In this document: piece by piece, positions 11,438-22,487 of the stretch
How positions within the stretch are numbered: position 1 is the first letter of the stretch
Layout: each line of letters opens with the position of its first letter
Assembly: GCA_026929865.2 (NCBI GenBank)
Contig: CM049407.1
Location: forward strand, 17,112,501 to 17,176,500
DNA: 64,000 bases
From: Hyperoplus lanceolatus
Lineage: Eukaryota; Chordata; Actinopteri; Uranoscopiformes; Ammodytidae
Direction of reading: 5' to 3'
The notes under the pieces: model-generated
What the model saw: the letters and a program-made list of their open reading frames with translations, nothing else
What the model was told of the DNA's origin: nothing
Databases searched by the model: none
Program-made: the position numbers and the translations under genes

Positions 11438-14176
11438 GTACAGTACCAACCCCTACACATCTCCACAAGCCCCCTCAGCATGCTACTGTATATTCCGCAC
11501 CTTCTTTTAAACTTTCCTCTGGCCTATTACTTCTATCTGAGCTAAACAGTACTTCACTTCCTCAAGCGTCAGTGGTCTTGTCTCATATGGAGACTCTGAG
11601 AAATGGAGATGCTCACAACTGGTAAACTATCCAATGAAAAAACATACTCCCTGCAACCCAATTTCCTGTCTTCTAATCCTTTCTTTTTGTCTACCTTTTA
11701 CTTTTCTGTTTCTTTTTTTTACCATTTAGGGCTGTAAACATGAACTGTATGTCTTCCCAATGGATAATGACATGCATGTCCATTGACTTGTCGTATGTTT
11801 GTACATTTTCAACAGACACTGACACTCCATGCCATTGTATTCAAAAAGAGTCCTGCTGTTCAAATATTCCATCCGCCGTCCCCTTGGCATTTCAAAGACT
11901 TCAGTACTGCTGTGCTCCCCGAAACCTCAAGGAAGCAAATGTCATGTCCAACTGAAAATGTCTGGCCACTGGAGATGTCTCATCGTGACTCTCAATGCCA
12001 TGTTAAATCTTAGAGATTTCTGACTTGAAAATCTTCCTTTTCAGAGAGTCAACATTTTCTATTTGCTATTTGGTGTTCCTGGAGAATCTATTGCAGAGAG
12101 GTTTTGAATGCTGTTCATATAAACCTTTATAGCATTACATTATAAAATATGAATAATGGGATGTCATCTATAATAAAAATGGCTGAAAAGAAAGTTGCGG
12201 AGGCATAACATGCTGAGGTTTTCTCAAAATTCTGTGCAGAGAGGCTGACAACATGCAGAGAGTTATGGTTTAAACTTTAAAATCACTATTATGCTGCATA
12301 AATTAAATTGCCCTCTCTTCCCTGCGGCACCAGGCAAGTTATCTGGAAACCAACCCCCCCCCAACTGTGTAAAATGTCTCACCAAATCTGGGACACCTTG
12401 AAGTGACAAAAAGATTTCTTAGCTCATAAACCCACAATATGGTCCCAACTCATACAAGGTTAGGTTGTTACTGGACTGATGATATCTGACTGGCAGGAAA
12501 AGGTGAAGGACAAATATTTGCTAAATCTCGAGCAAGGCTAGGGACATGGCATTTGAGTGTAGGCTATTGTGTAGGCAACTGCTCCCAAGTGGAAGCCAGA
12601 AGGTCACCATGAAAATGATCTCAATGGGGGAGAAGTACTACTGACCTCCACTGGGTGATATTACAGGGTGATAAAATGAACAATGAGAATTCAATGAAGG
12701 CAGGATAGGGTGCGAGCATAGCCGGTTGGGGTTTAGCTCAGGGTGTTGGGAAGGTAGACAGGGAAACTGGAAGGGCACGCTCCTTTGGCCACAAGTTAAC
12801 AGGGTTGTTTCTAGTAACACAAGGAATAACTAAGAATACAATTCAGCCAAAGTGATTATAGCTACGACCTGGACTGAAAACAGAAATCTGGCATGTAACG
12901 GCAGGATAACTAGGAGAAGGTGAGGATGAGAAGGAGGAAAGGAGACCATACACACACACACACACACACAAACACAAACAGGCCCAATTGCAAGTACATG
13001 TTTTCCATAGTTTTTGAGAAGTCCTCCTATAGTTCAACCATTGAAAGTTCTATTTACCATACCTCAACCCATTTTAAACACCTTCATGGGAAGGCACAAA
13101 GACGTACTTCGGATAAAGTTGGAATTACCATTGTTTAGTTGAATTGCACAACAACAATAATGCGTACATGGCATCATGTCAGCAAAGCAATATGTCAGTC
13201 AACGTTTTTGAGTGGCATGCCAATTTCAAACCAATGTCCAGGAGGCAAAAGGAGCATGCTCGCTAATCTTCATCATGATTTCCAAAAGCCATTATAAGTA
13301 TATCTGATATTTATTTTTTAATACATCTAGAACAGTAAATGTATTTTTTTTTTCGATTTGATAACATTTTAACACTCTCTCAGATCATGCAAACAGTGCA
13401 AAACAAAAGCAAATGTGGCACATTTCCCCTTCTGCTGTACTTCTTGTCTTCTTGCTTTTCTGCTCCCTCTCTCCATTCCTCCGGTGGGTCACAGTCCCAT
13501 TCACTCAGAAATGTTTCCTCTCGTCTCTGCTGCTTTCACAAAATTGACCCTTCCCCCAAAGACCCTTGGCTCTCCCTTTAACTTTCCTCTGCTGCGTTGC
13601 TTTTTGTTTCAATTTACCCTCGCCAGCTCCTTTTCCTCTATAGATCAGGCATGCAAACTAGTCACCTTTCGGCGAAATTAGCCGTTTTGGAAACAAAATT
13701 GGCCATCTATGTGATTCGTGGAGATCCGTTGAGAAAACTTTTTGGGAGGGAGGGGGATGGGGGTGGGGTCTGATGGCCAGCACTGTGTGTGTGTGTGTGG
13801 TATGGAACATGGACCTATTAAGAAAGTGGAGTGAGTAACCATAGTGACTAACTATGATTGACGGATGTTAACTCCTATCATATGAGCTTTGACGGTCATT
13901 TGGCCAATCAGAAACATTATTTGTCATTGAGGGGCGGTGACATCAGTCAGTCAGAGCGTCTGCAGGGAAGTTGACTTTTTTTTCTCTCCGAGTCATCGGA
14001 GCGTTCAAGTAGCCGCATCCGCAGTAGGCCTACTATTAATTTACCGTGTTAATGTGCCTTCTTGGTTTATGTGAATCACTTTTTAAATAAATTCACGGAG
14101 TTTGGCAACCGTTGTTTTACAGCCACATTTGCATTGATTTATGCGCGCGCTGATTAACGGCTGCGGTTTGCGGATT

Positions 14177-14548
14177 CCATCCATCCATCTTCTACCGCTT
14201 GTCCCGTTAGGGGTCGCGGGGGGGCTGGAGCCAATCCCAGCTGCATTGGGCGAGGGCAGGGTACACCCTGGACAGTTCGCCAGTCCATCGCAGGGCCACA
14301 TATAGGGACAGACAACCATTCACACTCACATTCACACCTATGGTCAATTTATAGAATCCAATCAACCTATCCCCATTGCATGTTTTTTGGAGGTGGGAGG
14401 AAGCCGGAGTACCCGGAGAGAACCCACGCGTACACGGGGAGAACATGCAAACTCCACACAGAAAGGCCCCGGGCAACCCGGGATTTGAACCCAGAACCTT
14501 CTTGCTGTGAGGCGACTGTGCTAACCACTGCACCACCGTGCCGCCGCC
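14177..14548 (-). mobile_element. tRNA-derived SINE with (GATG)n tail
   Basis: Read on the minus strand, the head is GGCGGCACGGTGGTGCAGTG with an A-box-like GTGCAGTGGTTAGCA and a B-box GGTTCAAATCCCGG. A long conserved body follows, and the 3' tail is GATGGATGGATGG. Perfect 11-bp target-site duplications (GTTTGCGGATT) lie at 14166-14176 and 14549-14559. The related repeat at 54.9 kb has no insertion at the equivalent site. This SINE type is extremely common in teleost genomes and is thought to use an L2-like LINE for mobility. Confidence 0.9.
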
Positions 14549-14592
14549 GTTTGCGGATTGTCACTGCAGATTAACGTGTCACCTCAAGTTAA

Positions 14593-14594
<2 letters not shown>

Positions 14595-14657
<63 letters not shown>

Positions 14658-14668
14658 GTGTGTGTGTG
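14595..14668 (+). repeat. (GT)n microsatellite
   Basis: GT run of about 36 units with one TTG interruption at 14657, inside repeat copy 1. At the equivalent place copy 2 (about 55072-55090) has a short GT run. Confidence 0.95.
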
Positions 14669-16248
14669 AACACGAGATGAACTATGGTGACAGAGTGTAT
14701 TCTTATGTGTTTGATTGATGGTTGTGTAGCAAAGATAAGGCAAATCGTGTTTGCCACAATATAAATAGTTAGTTTATTGTAAGGGAATTTGGTGTGATTG
14801 ATATGAGGCTCCATGTTATTTTCTGTCTTATTTAAAGCTGGTTTTGCCAGCATTTTTTACCGTTTTTCTAAGCTGTTTTTAACGTTTTTCTTTGTAAATA
14901 GGCTATACACTTTGTATTGTAAACGTCAAGAAGGTTGGCTGTCGGCTGACTAACTTGTTTTGCTCATTTTACTATTCATCTGATAAAGTTTTGTTTGTCC
15001 TTAATTCTCTTCACCAGAATACACCAAATTGCTTCTCTTAAATGTTCAAATCACAAAAAAAATCTTTTGGGGGGAGCCCCCCCCAGACCTCCCTACCTTT
15101 GTTTTCGGGCTTCTCACCTTTTTCATGGCTTATGAGTTTGCATACCTGATACATCTCTCTGAAGACCATGTGAGATAACAGGCTTCTTGCACATGTTGGA
15201 TATTTCTCATCATCAGTCTCATTTCTTCTCTGATGTCAGCACGAGAGGTGCTGGTGCTTTTCTCAGTGTATCTTCAGGGAATCTAAATATCTGACTTCCT
15301 TCACTACGTCCCAAGTCACGGGATACTATACACTATCTGCTTTCATGTGTCTACTTGATGTATTACCAGGCCTTTTCCACAGGCTCCTGGATGAAAGCAA
15401 ACAACTGTTGAGCTGTACGTACCAGCCTCACAGCCCCGTTTTGTCTTTGTAATAAAGTTGTCTTTCTGTGCATTGTAGGTTTGCACATTAAGCCTGAATG
15501 AAGAATATTAGAATATTATATACCGGAACTCTTTCAGGTGCACTCCGCACTTTTTGTTCTGTTATCTTTCTCATACTACTCTTGCCTCTGTCTTCTCTTG
15601 GCCCTTTATCAGTTAACATTGTTTTTTTTATTCCAAACAGCATGGGACTACCAAAACTTAGGAGACGTTAATGTTAATGATAATGTTCCATTAGCCATTA
15701 ATGGTAAAAACCAACTACACTTTATTAATTTAAAAATAGAATAAATAAAAAGTTATACAGAACATTTTCCCAGCAGTGGCTCTAAGTACACAGATAATCT
15801 GTGTTCATTGACACGATGATTGATGCCCACACATCTTGATTTCCCAGTGAGCCCCGCCAACTTTAAACCAGAAATATCTCCTATTTAATAACACAAACTG
15901 TTTCAACTTTGGCAGGAAATAGTGTGTCATATACTGTAGCTTGCCATAATCCATAGTAAAAAGGCAATTTGAGAAAATACATCTGCGAAGCCTTTAAAGT
16001 TTTGATTAAACGGCGTGACGATGTATGGTCTGCTGTGGTGTGATTTGTTGCTTGAGAATTATATGCTTCCTAGGCTAAGTGGGTGTAATTGGAAAGGTCA
16101 ACTTGATAGTAACCCATGCCTTTAATTCTAATAGTTGTTAAACTTTGGAGTGTATCTCTGTTTTTCATCCCTACTGTATACTGCCAGGACTGATGCACAA
16201 CCGCAGTCTGTGATTCACTTTATTAATGAAGTGCTGGCAGGTATGCCC

Positions 16249-16249
<1 letters not shown>

Positions 16250-16338
<89 letters not shown>
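16250..16338 (+). repeat. (AC)44 microsatellite
   Basis: Pure AC run of 89 bases in the large cadm2 intron; a second short CA run follows at about 16428-16440. Confidence 0.97.
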
Positions 16339-16339
<1 letters not shown>

Positions 16340-18415
16340 CTTCAATAGACCAGCCAGCCTTAATGGCTATAATAACTCTTTTGCTAAGTATCAGAGGTCT
16401 ATGCAATGTCAGGCCCCCCTTCAACAAACACACACACACACCGACTCCATCATTGGGTCCTCTAAAATTTGCCATATGCTTTCACTTGCACATTAGCTTT
16501 GACCTTGTGAAGCTGAAAGGTTGAGTTGTGCACAGTGGTTTCTTTGGAGTTTAAAATATTTACTATTCACTTCTCATAATCAGCATTCGTGTGGCCAACC
16601 CCCGGTCCCTGTAGCCTGATATTACTGCGGAAAAAGGGCCAACTGCCGAGGAGACAGCAATTATTCATGACTACTGTCTTTTCCTGTGGAGAAGACAGAG
16701 AAGCTAAAATAATATCCATATACCTCATCGCCGGGCAGAAGTGCTCTGTTCTTTTGTCCATTTGCTTTTTCCCTAGAGGAGTGGAAGGTAGTGAAAATAA
16801 ATAAATACGCCAACCTTGAGAGTCTTAATCAAAGTGTGTATATCAAATAATAAAATATATTGGTAAATTGCCCTAAACCGATAGCAGATGGCTGTTTGAG
16901 GTTTTTAAATGTCAGTGGGTACCACTGGAGGTTACCGTGGTTATCCATAACCGTCATGGTTTTTATGAAGCATAAATCAAAGGATGACTCCTCTCCTCTT
17001 GAATTTAAAAGCAGTGAACACAAACTCAAGGAGAATTCAAGAGTGGGTTTACCACGGATTGGCCAGGGTTCAAAAGTTGGGATTAGTCTCAGCTCCATCC
17101 CTTTACAAGTCAACACTGGCCAAAAAGCTGCATATGAATGGTGAAACATAAAAATAGGACCACACGTATACCTTGTTTGGCATCCAGACAATGCTCACAA
17201 AATCAACTCACCAATAAGCAACAGAAATGACTTCGACTGAGGATTTCCCTCTAAAAAGTTTGAAGATCAAGTTTCTGCCACAAACAACGACTTTCAAAAA
17301 CGTTTTTTTAGCTTTGCCTCCATTATATTTTGAGATATTTGAAGGTTGAAATCAAAAGTGAAACACAAATGAGACAGATTACTAAAAACCCTTCATAAAT
17401 ACACTTTTAAAAATGTAGGGAAAATGAAAAGGGCAGGTTGCAGTCAAAAGGTAATGTTGTATGACATTAACCCAGTATTCACCTATTAATCTGCTTTGGA
17501 CCCAGGACAAACCTTTTGTGAAAACTCAATAAGGGATCCTTGGATGGATTCGTAACTGCTTTATACCATTGCTATATTGATCTAGTGTTAAACGGAGGGC
17601 TCAGGTTAGGCCATATGATGAGCAAAAAGACATATTTTCCGGAGGGCAAGTGTCCAGGGCATGCTGATAGGTTGCTGTGTTAAAACCAGAAAGGCTATGG
17701 GTTCAGGCTGAAGCAATACCAAAGGGGGAAATGGTTAAATATTGAACAGTACCAACCACCTTCTCTCCTTTTTCGCCCTCCACCGTGAAGCACCGAGGAG
17801 CAAAGGAGGAATTAAAACATAATGCTAAGGTCTTTCCACTTATGGCTGGGCAATTATTGTTGATGGCCCGTCACATTAACTCGCTTTGGGGAAGAATTAT
17901 AGCAACAATTTGGAATAAAGTGTGGAACAGAAAAGAGAGAAATCATTAGATCCTGGGGTTAGTGTTATGAATTACATGTAAAAAGCCCTTCTATTCATTA
18001 AATCTCATTGGCAGGGGGCAATTTCAGCAATCTTGACGAAACACACGTATGCACACACATACACACAACAGTTAGAGCAGTCCAATTTTTGTTTGTTGAC
18101 ATTATGTTTTATTCAGTCCTTTCAGTCCTTTCAGTTGTTGTGGCAACTCGCTTCCTCCAAGATCTCCGATTTCTAAGAGAGCTATTCTTTTCCGCTGCCC
18201 TCGTTCAGTTGGATCACATAGTACAGTTCTTCCAAGCTAACCAGCAGCATAATGCAGTCTATGACAGAAAGACAGCCACGAGATAGCCCGTGATTGAGTT
18301 AGCGCAGGTGTAACATTGATGCTATCTCCCATGCCTCTTCCTTTGTCATACTTTATTGCTGTTTTGAAGCGGTTATGGATTTTTTGCAGCACACTAGCGA
18401 TATTTATTATCAAAA

Positions 18416-18667
18416 ATGGCAGAACATCGCCAAATCAAGTGCAGTATGGATAAGTTGATTGAAATGATAACTGCTGACAATGCTGAAGCTGACGAACTTT
18501 CTGCACGGGACTCCAGCTCAGACGACAGAGACCTCGGCAGCGACAGTGACTACATGGCGCCATTAGAAAGGTACAATTCAATTCATTAGTTACTAGAGAG
18601 ACATCTCAAAGAGATGTTCATATATACCAGTATATAATGTATATAATATCAGTTTTATGCTAGATAA

Positions 18668-18706
<39 letters not shown>

Positions 18707-19240
18707 ACAGGCAGGGAGGGAGGGAGAGAGTGTGTTTTTATGTTATGTTTACTTCCAAGATTATTATTATCACATGTCTATTGCTTTTGTGAATGCATGT
18801 ATTGTGTGTGTGTTTTACTTCCAAGATTGTTATTATCACACATCTATTGTGATAGCTTTTGTGAATATATTGTGAATGTATTACACTTTCAAAATAAGGC
18901 CACTAAATAATATTTATTTCCTTCCACAATTGGTGTTGTAGTGATGATGAGCAGCTTCATCTTCCCAGACAGAGTCATTGCCTTCTCAGATGCAGCTAGG
19001 AAGTTGGTGTTTGCTGAAGGCTCAGCAGCTATTCCACCACTTGCCTCTACCCCCACGCATGCCCATCTACTAGGACTCGCAAATTCGCAAGCATTGCAAG
19101 TGGTGCCTCAATGCTGGGATCCCGAGGGTGAAGACATCCATGTATTGCAGGAAATGTCAGGTACCACTGTCTCACTGCAAAAAAGAAGTGTTTCCAGCTC
19201 TGGCACGACAACAAGTAGAGAGGAAAAGGAGACTCAGGAG
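18416..19240 (+). pseudogene. piggyBac-like transposase relic (termini kept, core deleted)
   Basis: A 57-codon frame (18416-18589) begins MAEHRQIKC and has the Asp/Ser/Glu-rich N-terminus typical of piggyBac-family transposases (DSSSDDRDLGSDSD). The C-terminal cysteine-rich domain is visible at about 19085-19170 (RKHCKWCLNAG, then YCRKCQVPL, a CxxC...CxxC pattern) with frameshifts. The whole DDE core, normally several hundred codons, is missing. A GT donor (GAAAG|GTACAA at about 18571) and an AG before TGATGATGAG at about 18940 would join in frame as an acidic stretch, so part of the gap may be an old intron. Ends and TTAA duplications were not resolved. Confidence 0.6.
18669..18704 (+). repeat. 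(TG)18 microsatellite
   Basis: Short pure TG run between the two transposase relic fragments. Nearby, an imperfect direct duplication (ACTTCCAAGATTATTATTATC-like, about 18751 and 18816) is also visible. Confidence 0.9.
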
Positions 19241-19640
19241 GGGCTGTTTTTAGTTTGGACTTATTGTTGATATATTGTTTTTATTTGGACTTCACAGTCA
19301 GTGTAAATAGTTTTGTGTGATTTATTTTTTTACAGTTTGTTTATTATTGTTGATAAATAAATATGTTTAATTTTGATTCAAACTTCAGTTGCTTTTTATG
19401 GTTCTTTGAAAATTGTAGGGGAAGGTGGGGTGATTTGTGCAACTTTTTACTCAAAGTGATTTTAAAGTGAGGCCTTGACAGTTATGTCTCCAACTCAAAT
19501 ATGTACATATATTTCAGGATGTTGTGCATCCCTGGCAATAAAAACTTTGGATCTGGAATAAACTGTTTAAGAAATATAGCTTTCGGAAAAAAAGTTGTCT
19601 TGTCGCACAAATCACCCCACGTAGTGGGGTGATTTGTGCG

Positions 19641-19825
19641 TCATTGTGTCACAATGACAAAGTCACCATCATCATCTTTCTGGCCATCTGAACTCTCATC
19701 AGTGGTGTCGTTAAGTGGAATTGAGATGTCACTCTGTCCTGAGCTACTGTAGACTATCACTTTCTTTTGGTGACCAGCGTATACAGCCATGCCACTGGCA
19801 CAACTCTCAGAAATGTACTTTGCAC
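19641..19825 (-). pseudogene. C-terminal coding remnant of the TA-flanked element
   Basis: A minus-strand open stretch reads ...KYISESCASGMAVYAGHQKK and ends in an acidic tail DGQKDDDGDFVIVTQ before a stop. It is followed at once, in the coding direction, by the element's own terminal motif (the hairpin at 19604-19640). This position next to a terminal repeat is what a transposase C-terminus would show, but I see no catalytic motif and cannot name the family. Upstream coding sequence is cut off by the nested LINE fragment. Confidence 0.4.
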
Positions 19826-19827
19826 TA

Positions 19828-20140
19828 GTTGCTCCGTGCTTGTGGAACCAACTGCCACCTGACAAATGTGATTCCCCCTACATTTCTGCCTTTAAATCAA
19901 GGCTCAAAACCCATATGTACACCCTGGTGTTTCCTCCCCATTAACCTCTGCACTACTTACTTACCTCTGCACTACTATCTGTGTTTATGTGGATGTATGG
20001 GCTTTACGTCTTTTATTTTGGTTTTGTTATTTTACCTTCATTGTTTACCTACTGAATGCACTATGTACAGCACTTTGGACAGTGCAAACTGTCTTAAATG
20101 TGCTTTTATAAATACATTTTACTTACTTACTTACTTATAA
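19828..20140 (+). mobile_element. 5'-truncated LINE 3' end nested in the TA-flanked element
   Basis: The plus strand encodes LWNQLPPDKCDSPYISAFK followed by SRLKTHMY and a stop at about 19940. This is the typical C-terminus of L2/CR1-group LINE polyproteins (LWN.LP...FK..LK). A 3' UTR follows with CAGCACTTTGGACAGTGC, then a tandem ACTT tail (about 20118-20137). Only the last ~35 codons remain. The short tail and the position inside another element show later insertion. Confidence 0.75.
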
Positions 20141-22380
20141 CTCACCCAGGCCCTTGCGCACAAATCACCCCATCCCCAGAATTTTGGATAATAGGCATGA
20201 TGCAGCAATTTAGGGTTGACATTGTGCAACTATATAGACTCAAAGTGTAGCATACCAAAGCACTAAAACATGTGTCAAATGTTTTCAAACGTGCTATAAT
20301 TGTTCAGACACAATAATCAAAAAACCTTGATCATGGAAATTTTACTTTGAAAGGCAAAACACAGTTTTTTGAGCTTAAATGTGCTTATATCTTATTCCTT
20401 GTGTCTCCCTTCTTTACAGGATGAGTCAAATGGATGGCTCTTCTTAAATATGTGGTCACATTTCCAATTTCTTCCACGGTTTTCTAGAAACAAGGGGTTT
20501 TGCAACTTCCAAAATGCACAAATCACCCCACCTTCCCCTATATAGTTTAGGTTGGTTATGAAAAAAAAATTTAAAAAAAAGTCAAAAACCCTTAAAAATG
20601 TCTGTGATGATCACAGATAATGACATAAAAGTGAAAAATATAGTTCAGTACAATTTATCAAAAACTTCAAATGGCACAGCTAGTGCCAAAGTGTGCCAAA
20701 ATGACCATTTTGGAGAGTCCGCCTGACTAGTCTGTACTAAAACCTCTGTAATTCTGCTCTGCTTCACTTTATGAGGATCAAACTTTGCAGGGATAATGGT
20801 AACACCATGTGCTATGCTTAGATGTAGAGTTTTAGCCCCATCAGCATCATTTCAAACAGATATTCATTGAAAAAGTGTGATTTTTTTTTTAGGCGGAAAT
20901 GAAATCAGTCATTTATGCTTGTGTGCAAACTTAATTGACTCTGAGCCAGTGACATAAATACTGATACTTACACATCTGAACACATTTCACAAGTGTTCCC
21001 TTCATAATGACACCACAATTATTCAAATAGACCTTGTAGATGCAGAGATATACTCTATTCATTTTGGGTATGTCATTTTCGAGCAGAAACCTAAAAAATA
21101 GGCTAGAGCTTAAGAGGTTAAGCCGCTTTGATCGATGGATTCCTGCATGCGACTTAATTAATTCTTGTGATTAATTATCTTGCTTTGCTTAAGACGTCAT
21201 GCTGTTACCATGCTGACCACAATTTCTTTCCATTCTGATAAAGAGAAGTGGAGGTTGTTGAATATTCAAGATAGTGTCAAAGTCCACGTGTGGGCTTAAT
21301 GAATAGCAGAAGTCATTTGTTTTTGTTTTTCATTTTAATAATCCACTCTGACCCAGCAAGCAGTAAAGTGCAATAAGGACACCAACGAATAAGTATGTTT
21401 GTTTCATTAACGTCTCCTGTTGTCTGTCTTTCCGACTCTCTCACAGCTTCAGCCTTTACTTTCTGTTTGCGGCCACTCTTTCCTTTGTGTCCCTATCTTG
21501 ATGTCACTGCCGCAGAATTAGTTCAGAGTAATACATGTCTCTTTTAATGATCTAATGTGCAGTGGACCATGGAAGCCATTAGACTAGGCGTAAAGGATTT
21601 TTAATATTTTTGTTCAAAGTATATTTCAGGTTATCAGGTAAAAGTCATTCTCTCTCGAAAAGGAAGATTATAAAGTATACAAAAGTCCAAGGCTTCCAAA
21701 AATCTTTCAGTTGTTCTAATGAATTGAAGGTCCTGTTAACACAATGTAATAATGTCTATTTAAGGGCAATGGTGTGCACACACACACACACACACTCAAA
21801 GAGTCACTGACCCACACCACAGACTCAAGGACACTGCAGCTCTATAAGCCCATTGCTTAAGGCAGCTGCTTCCTTATTGATCGGGGCATTTGAAACCTTT
21901 GCATCACAGAGCTATATCTAAAATAGAGTGGAAAAAAATATAATCCAAACGAAGAAAATGTTGTATGTAGGAGATGTATTTTAATATTAATAGATACTAT
22001 AGGGCAGGGGTGGCCAACCTGCAGCTCGCGAGCCGCATGCGGCTCTTTGCCTTGCTTCGTGCGGCTCTTCAGTTCATATAAAAAAATAAAAAAAAATTCT
22101 ATACTTTTTTTTTGTGTGGGCCTATGTGTGTGCATGTTCGCAAACGTTTCATGCAGCTCTTACGTTCGTTTTACATGTTGTTTATTATTTAATTTTTTAT
22201 TTTGTTAATGTGTATGTGTATGCCTGTTCGCAAATGTTTAATTGAGGACGCAACATAACGTTTGCAAACGTTTGGTGTGGACGCAACCTAAAACTGCCCA
22301 CTCAGCTTGGAGGGAGGTTTTCCGTGAGTAAACAATTTGTGTCAAGTTCGCTCCGAAACAGAGTGGGAGAGTTTATATTT

Positions 22381-22487
22381 TTTGTTGAACGTTATACCAA
22401 GCCATTCTGCCTTATATGCCAGGCGTCATTAGCGCATTTCAAGGCTTCAAATCTTCAGCGCCACTTCAGCTCACTCCATGCTAAAAG
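22381..22487 (+). pseudogene. hAT transposase N-terminal BED zinc finger exon
   Basis: The frame reads FVERYTKPFCLICQASLAHF then KASNLQRHFSSLHAK. This contains the C-x2-C ... H-x4-H arrangement of a BED finger, as in the ZBED/SCAND3/GTF2IRD2-related hAT transposases of fish. A good splice donor (A|GTAAGT) follows. The catalytic DDE and dimerisation parts of this element are not seen; the sequence after the donor is soon replaced by other elements. It is a DNA-binding fragment only. Confidence 0.7.

Larger units (their letters stand above)
13646..15148 (+). mobile_element. DNA-transposon-like repeat, copy 1, with a SINE inserted
   Basis: The element opens with CAGGCATGCAAACTAGTCACC and closes with the inverted form (GAGTTTGCATACCTG at 15134-15148), so it has diverged inverted termini of hAT-like CAGG...CCTG type. 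No exact 8-bp duplication is visible. The interior is non-coding. It is interrupted by a tRNA-derived SINE (14177-14548) and holds a GT tract (14595-14668). A second copy (about 54800-57077) shares the inner segments, including GATTGTCACTGCAGATTAAC, TTGTAAGGGAATTTGGTG and the right end, which proves it is a repeat family. Confidence 0.7.
19416..20540. mobile_element. TA-flanked DNA transposon with 26-bp perfect inverted ends
   Basis: The outer 26 bases at 19416-19441 (TAGGGGAAGGTGGGGTGA...) are the exact reverse complement of 20515-20540. Both ends carry TA, consistent with a TA target duplication around GGGGAAGG...CCTTCCCC. A hairpin at 19604-19640 (17-bp perfect arms, 3-base loop) and a single site near 20156 repeat the same CACAAATCACCCC core, so the motif occurs five times. 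A minus-strand C-terminal coding remnant is at 19641-19825 and a truncated LINE is nested at about 19828-20140. TA targets suggest a Tc1/mariner- or ISL2EU-like group, but I cannot assign it. Confidence 0.75.

Noticed and set aside
13339..13681. Ser/Pro-rich frames that might be further stalk exons
   Set aside because: No acceptor/donor pair in the required phase 1, and low-complexity pyrimidine-rich sequence.
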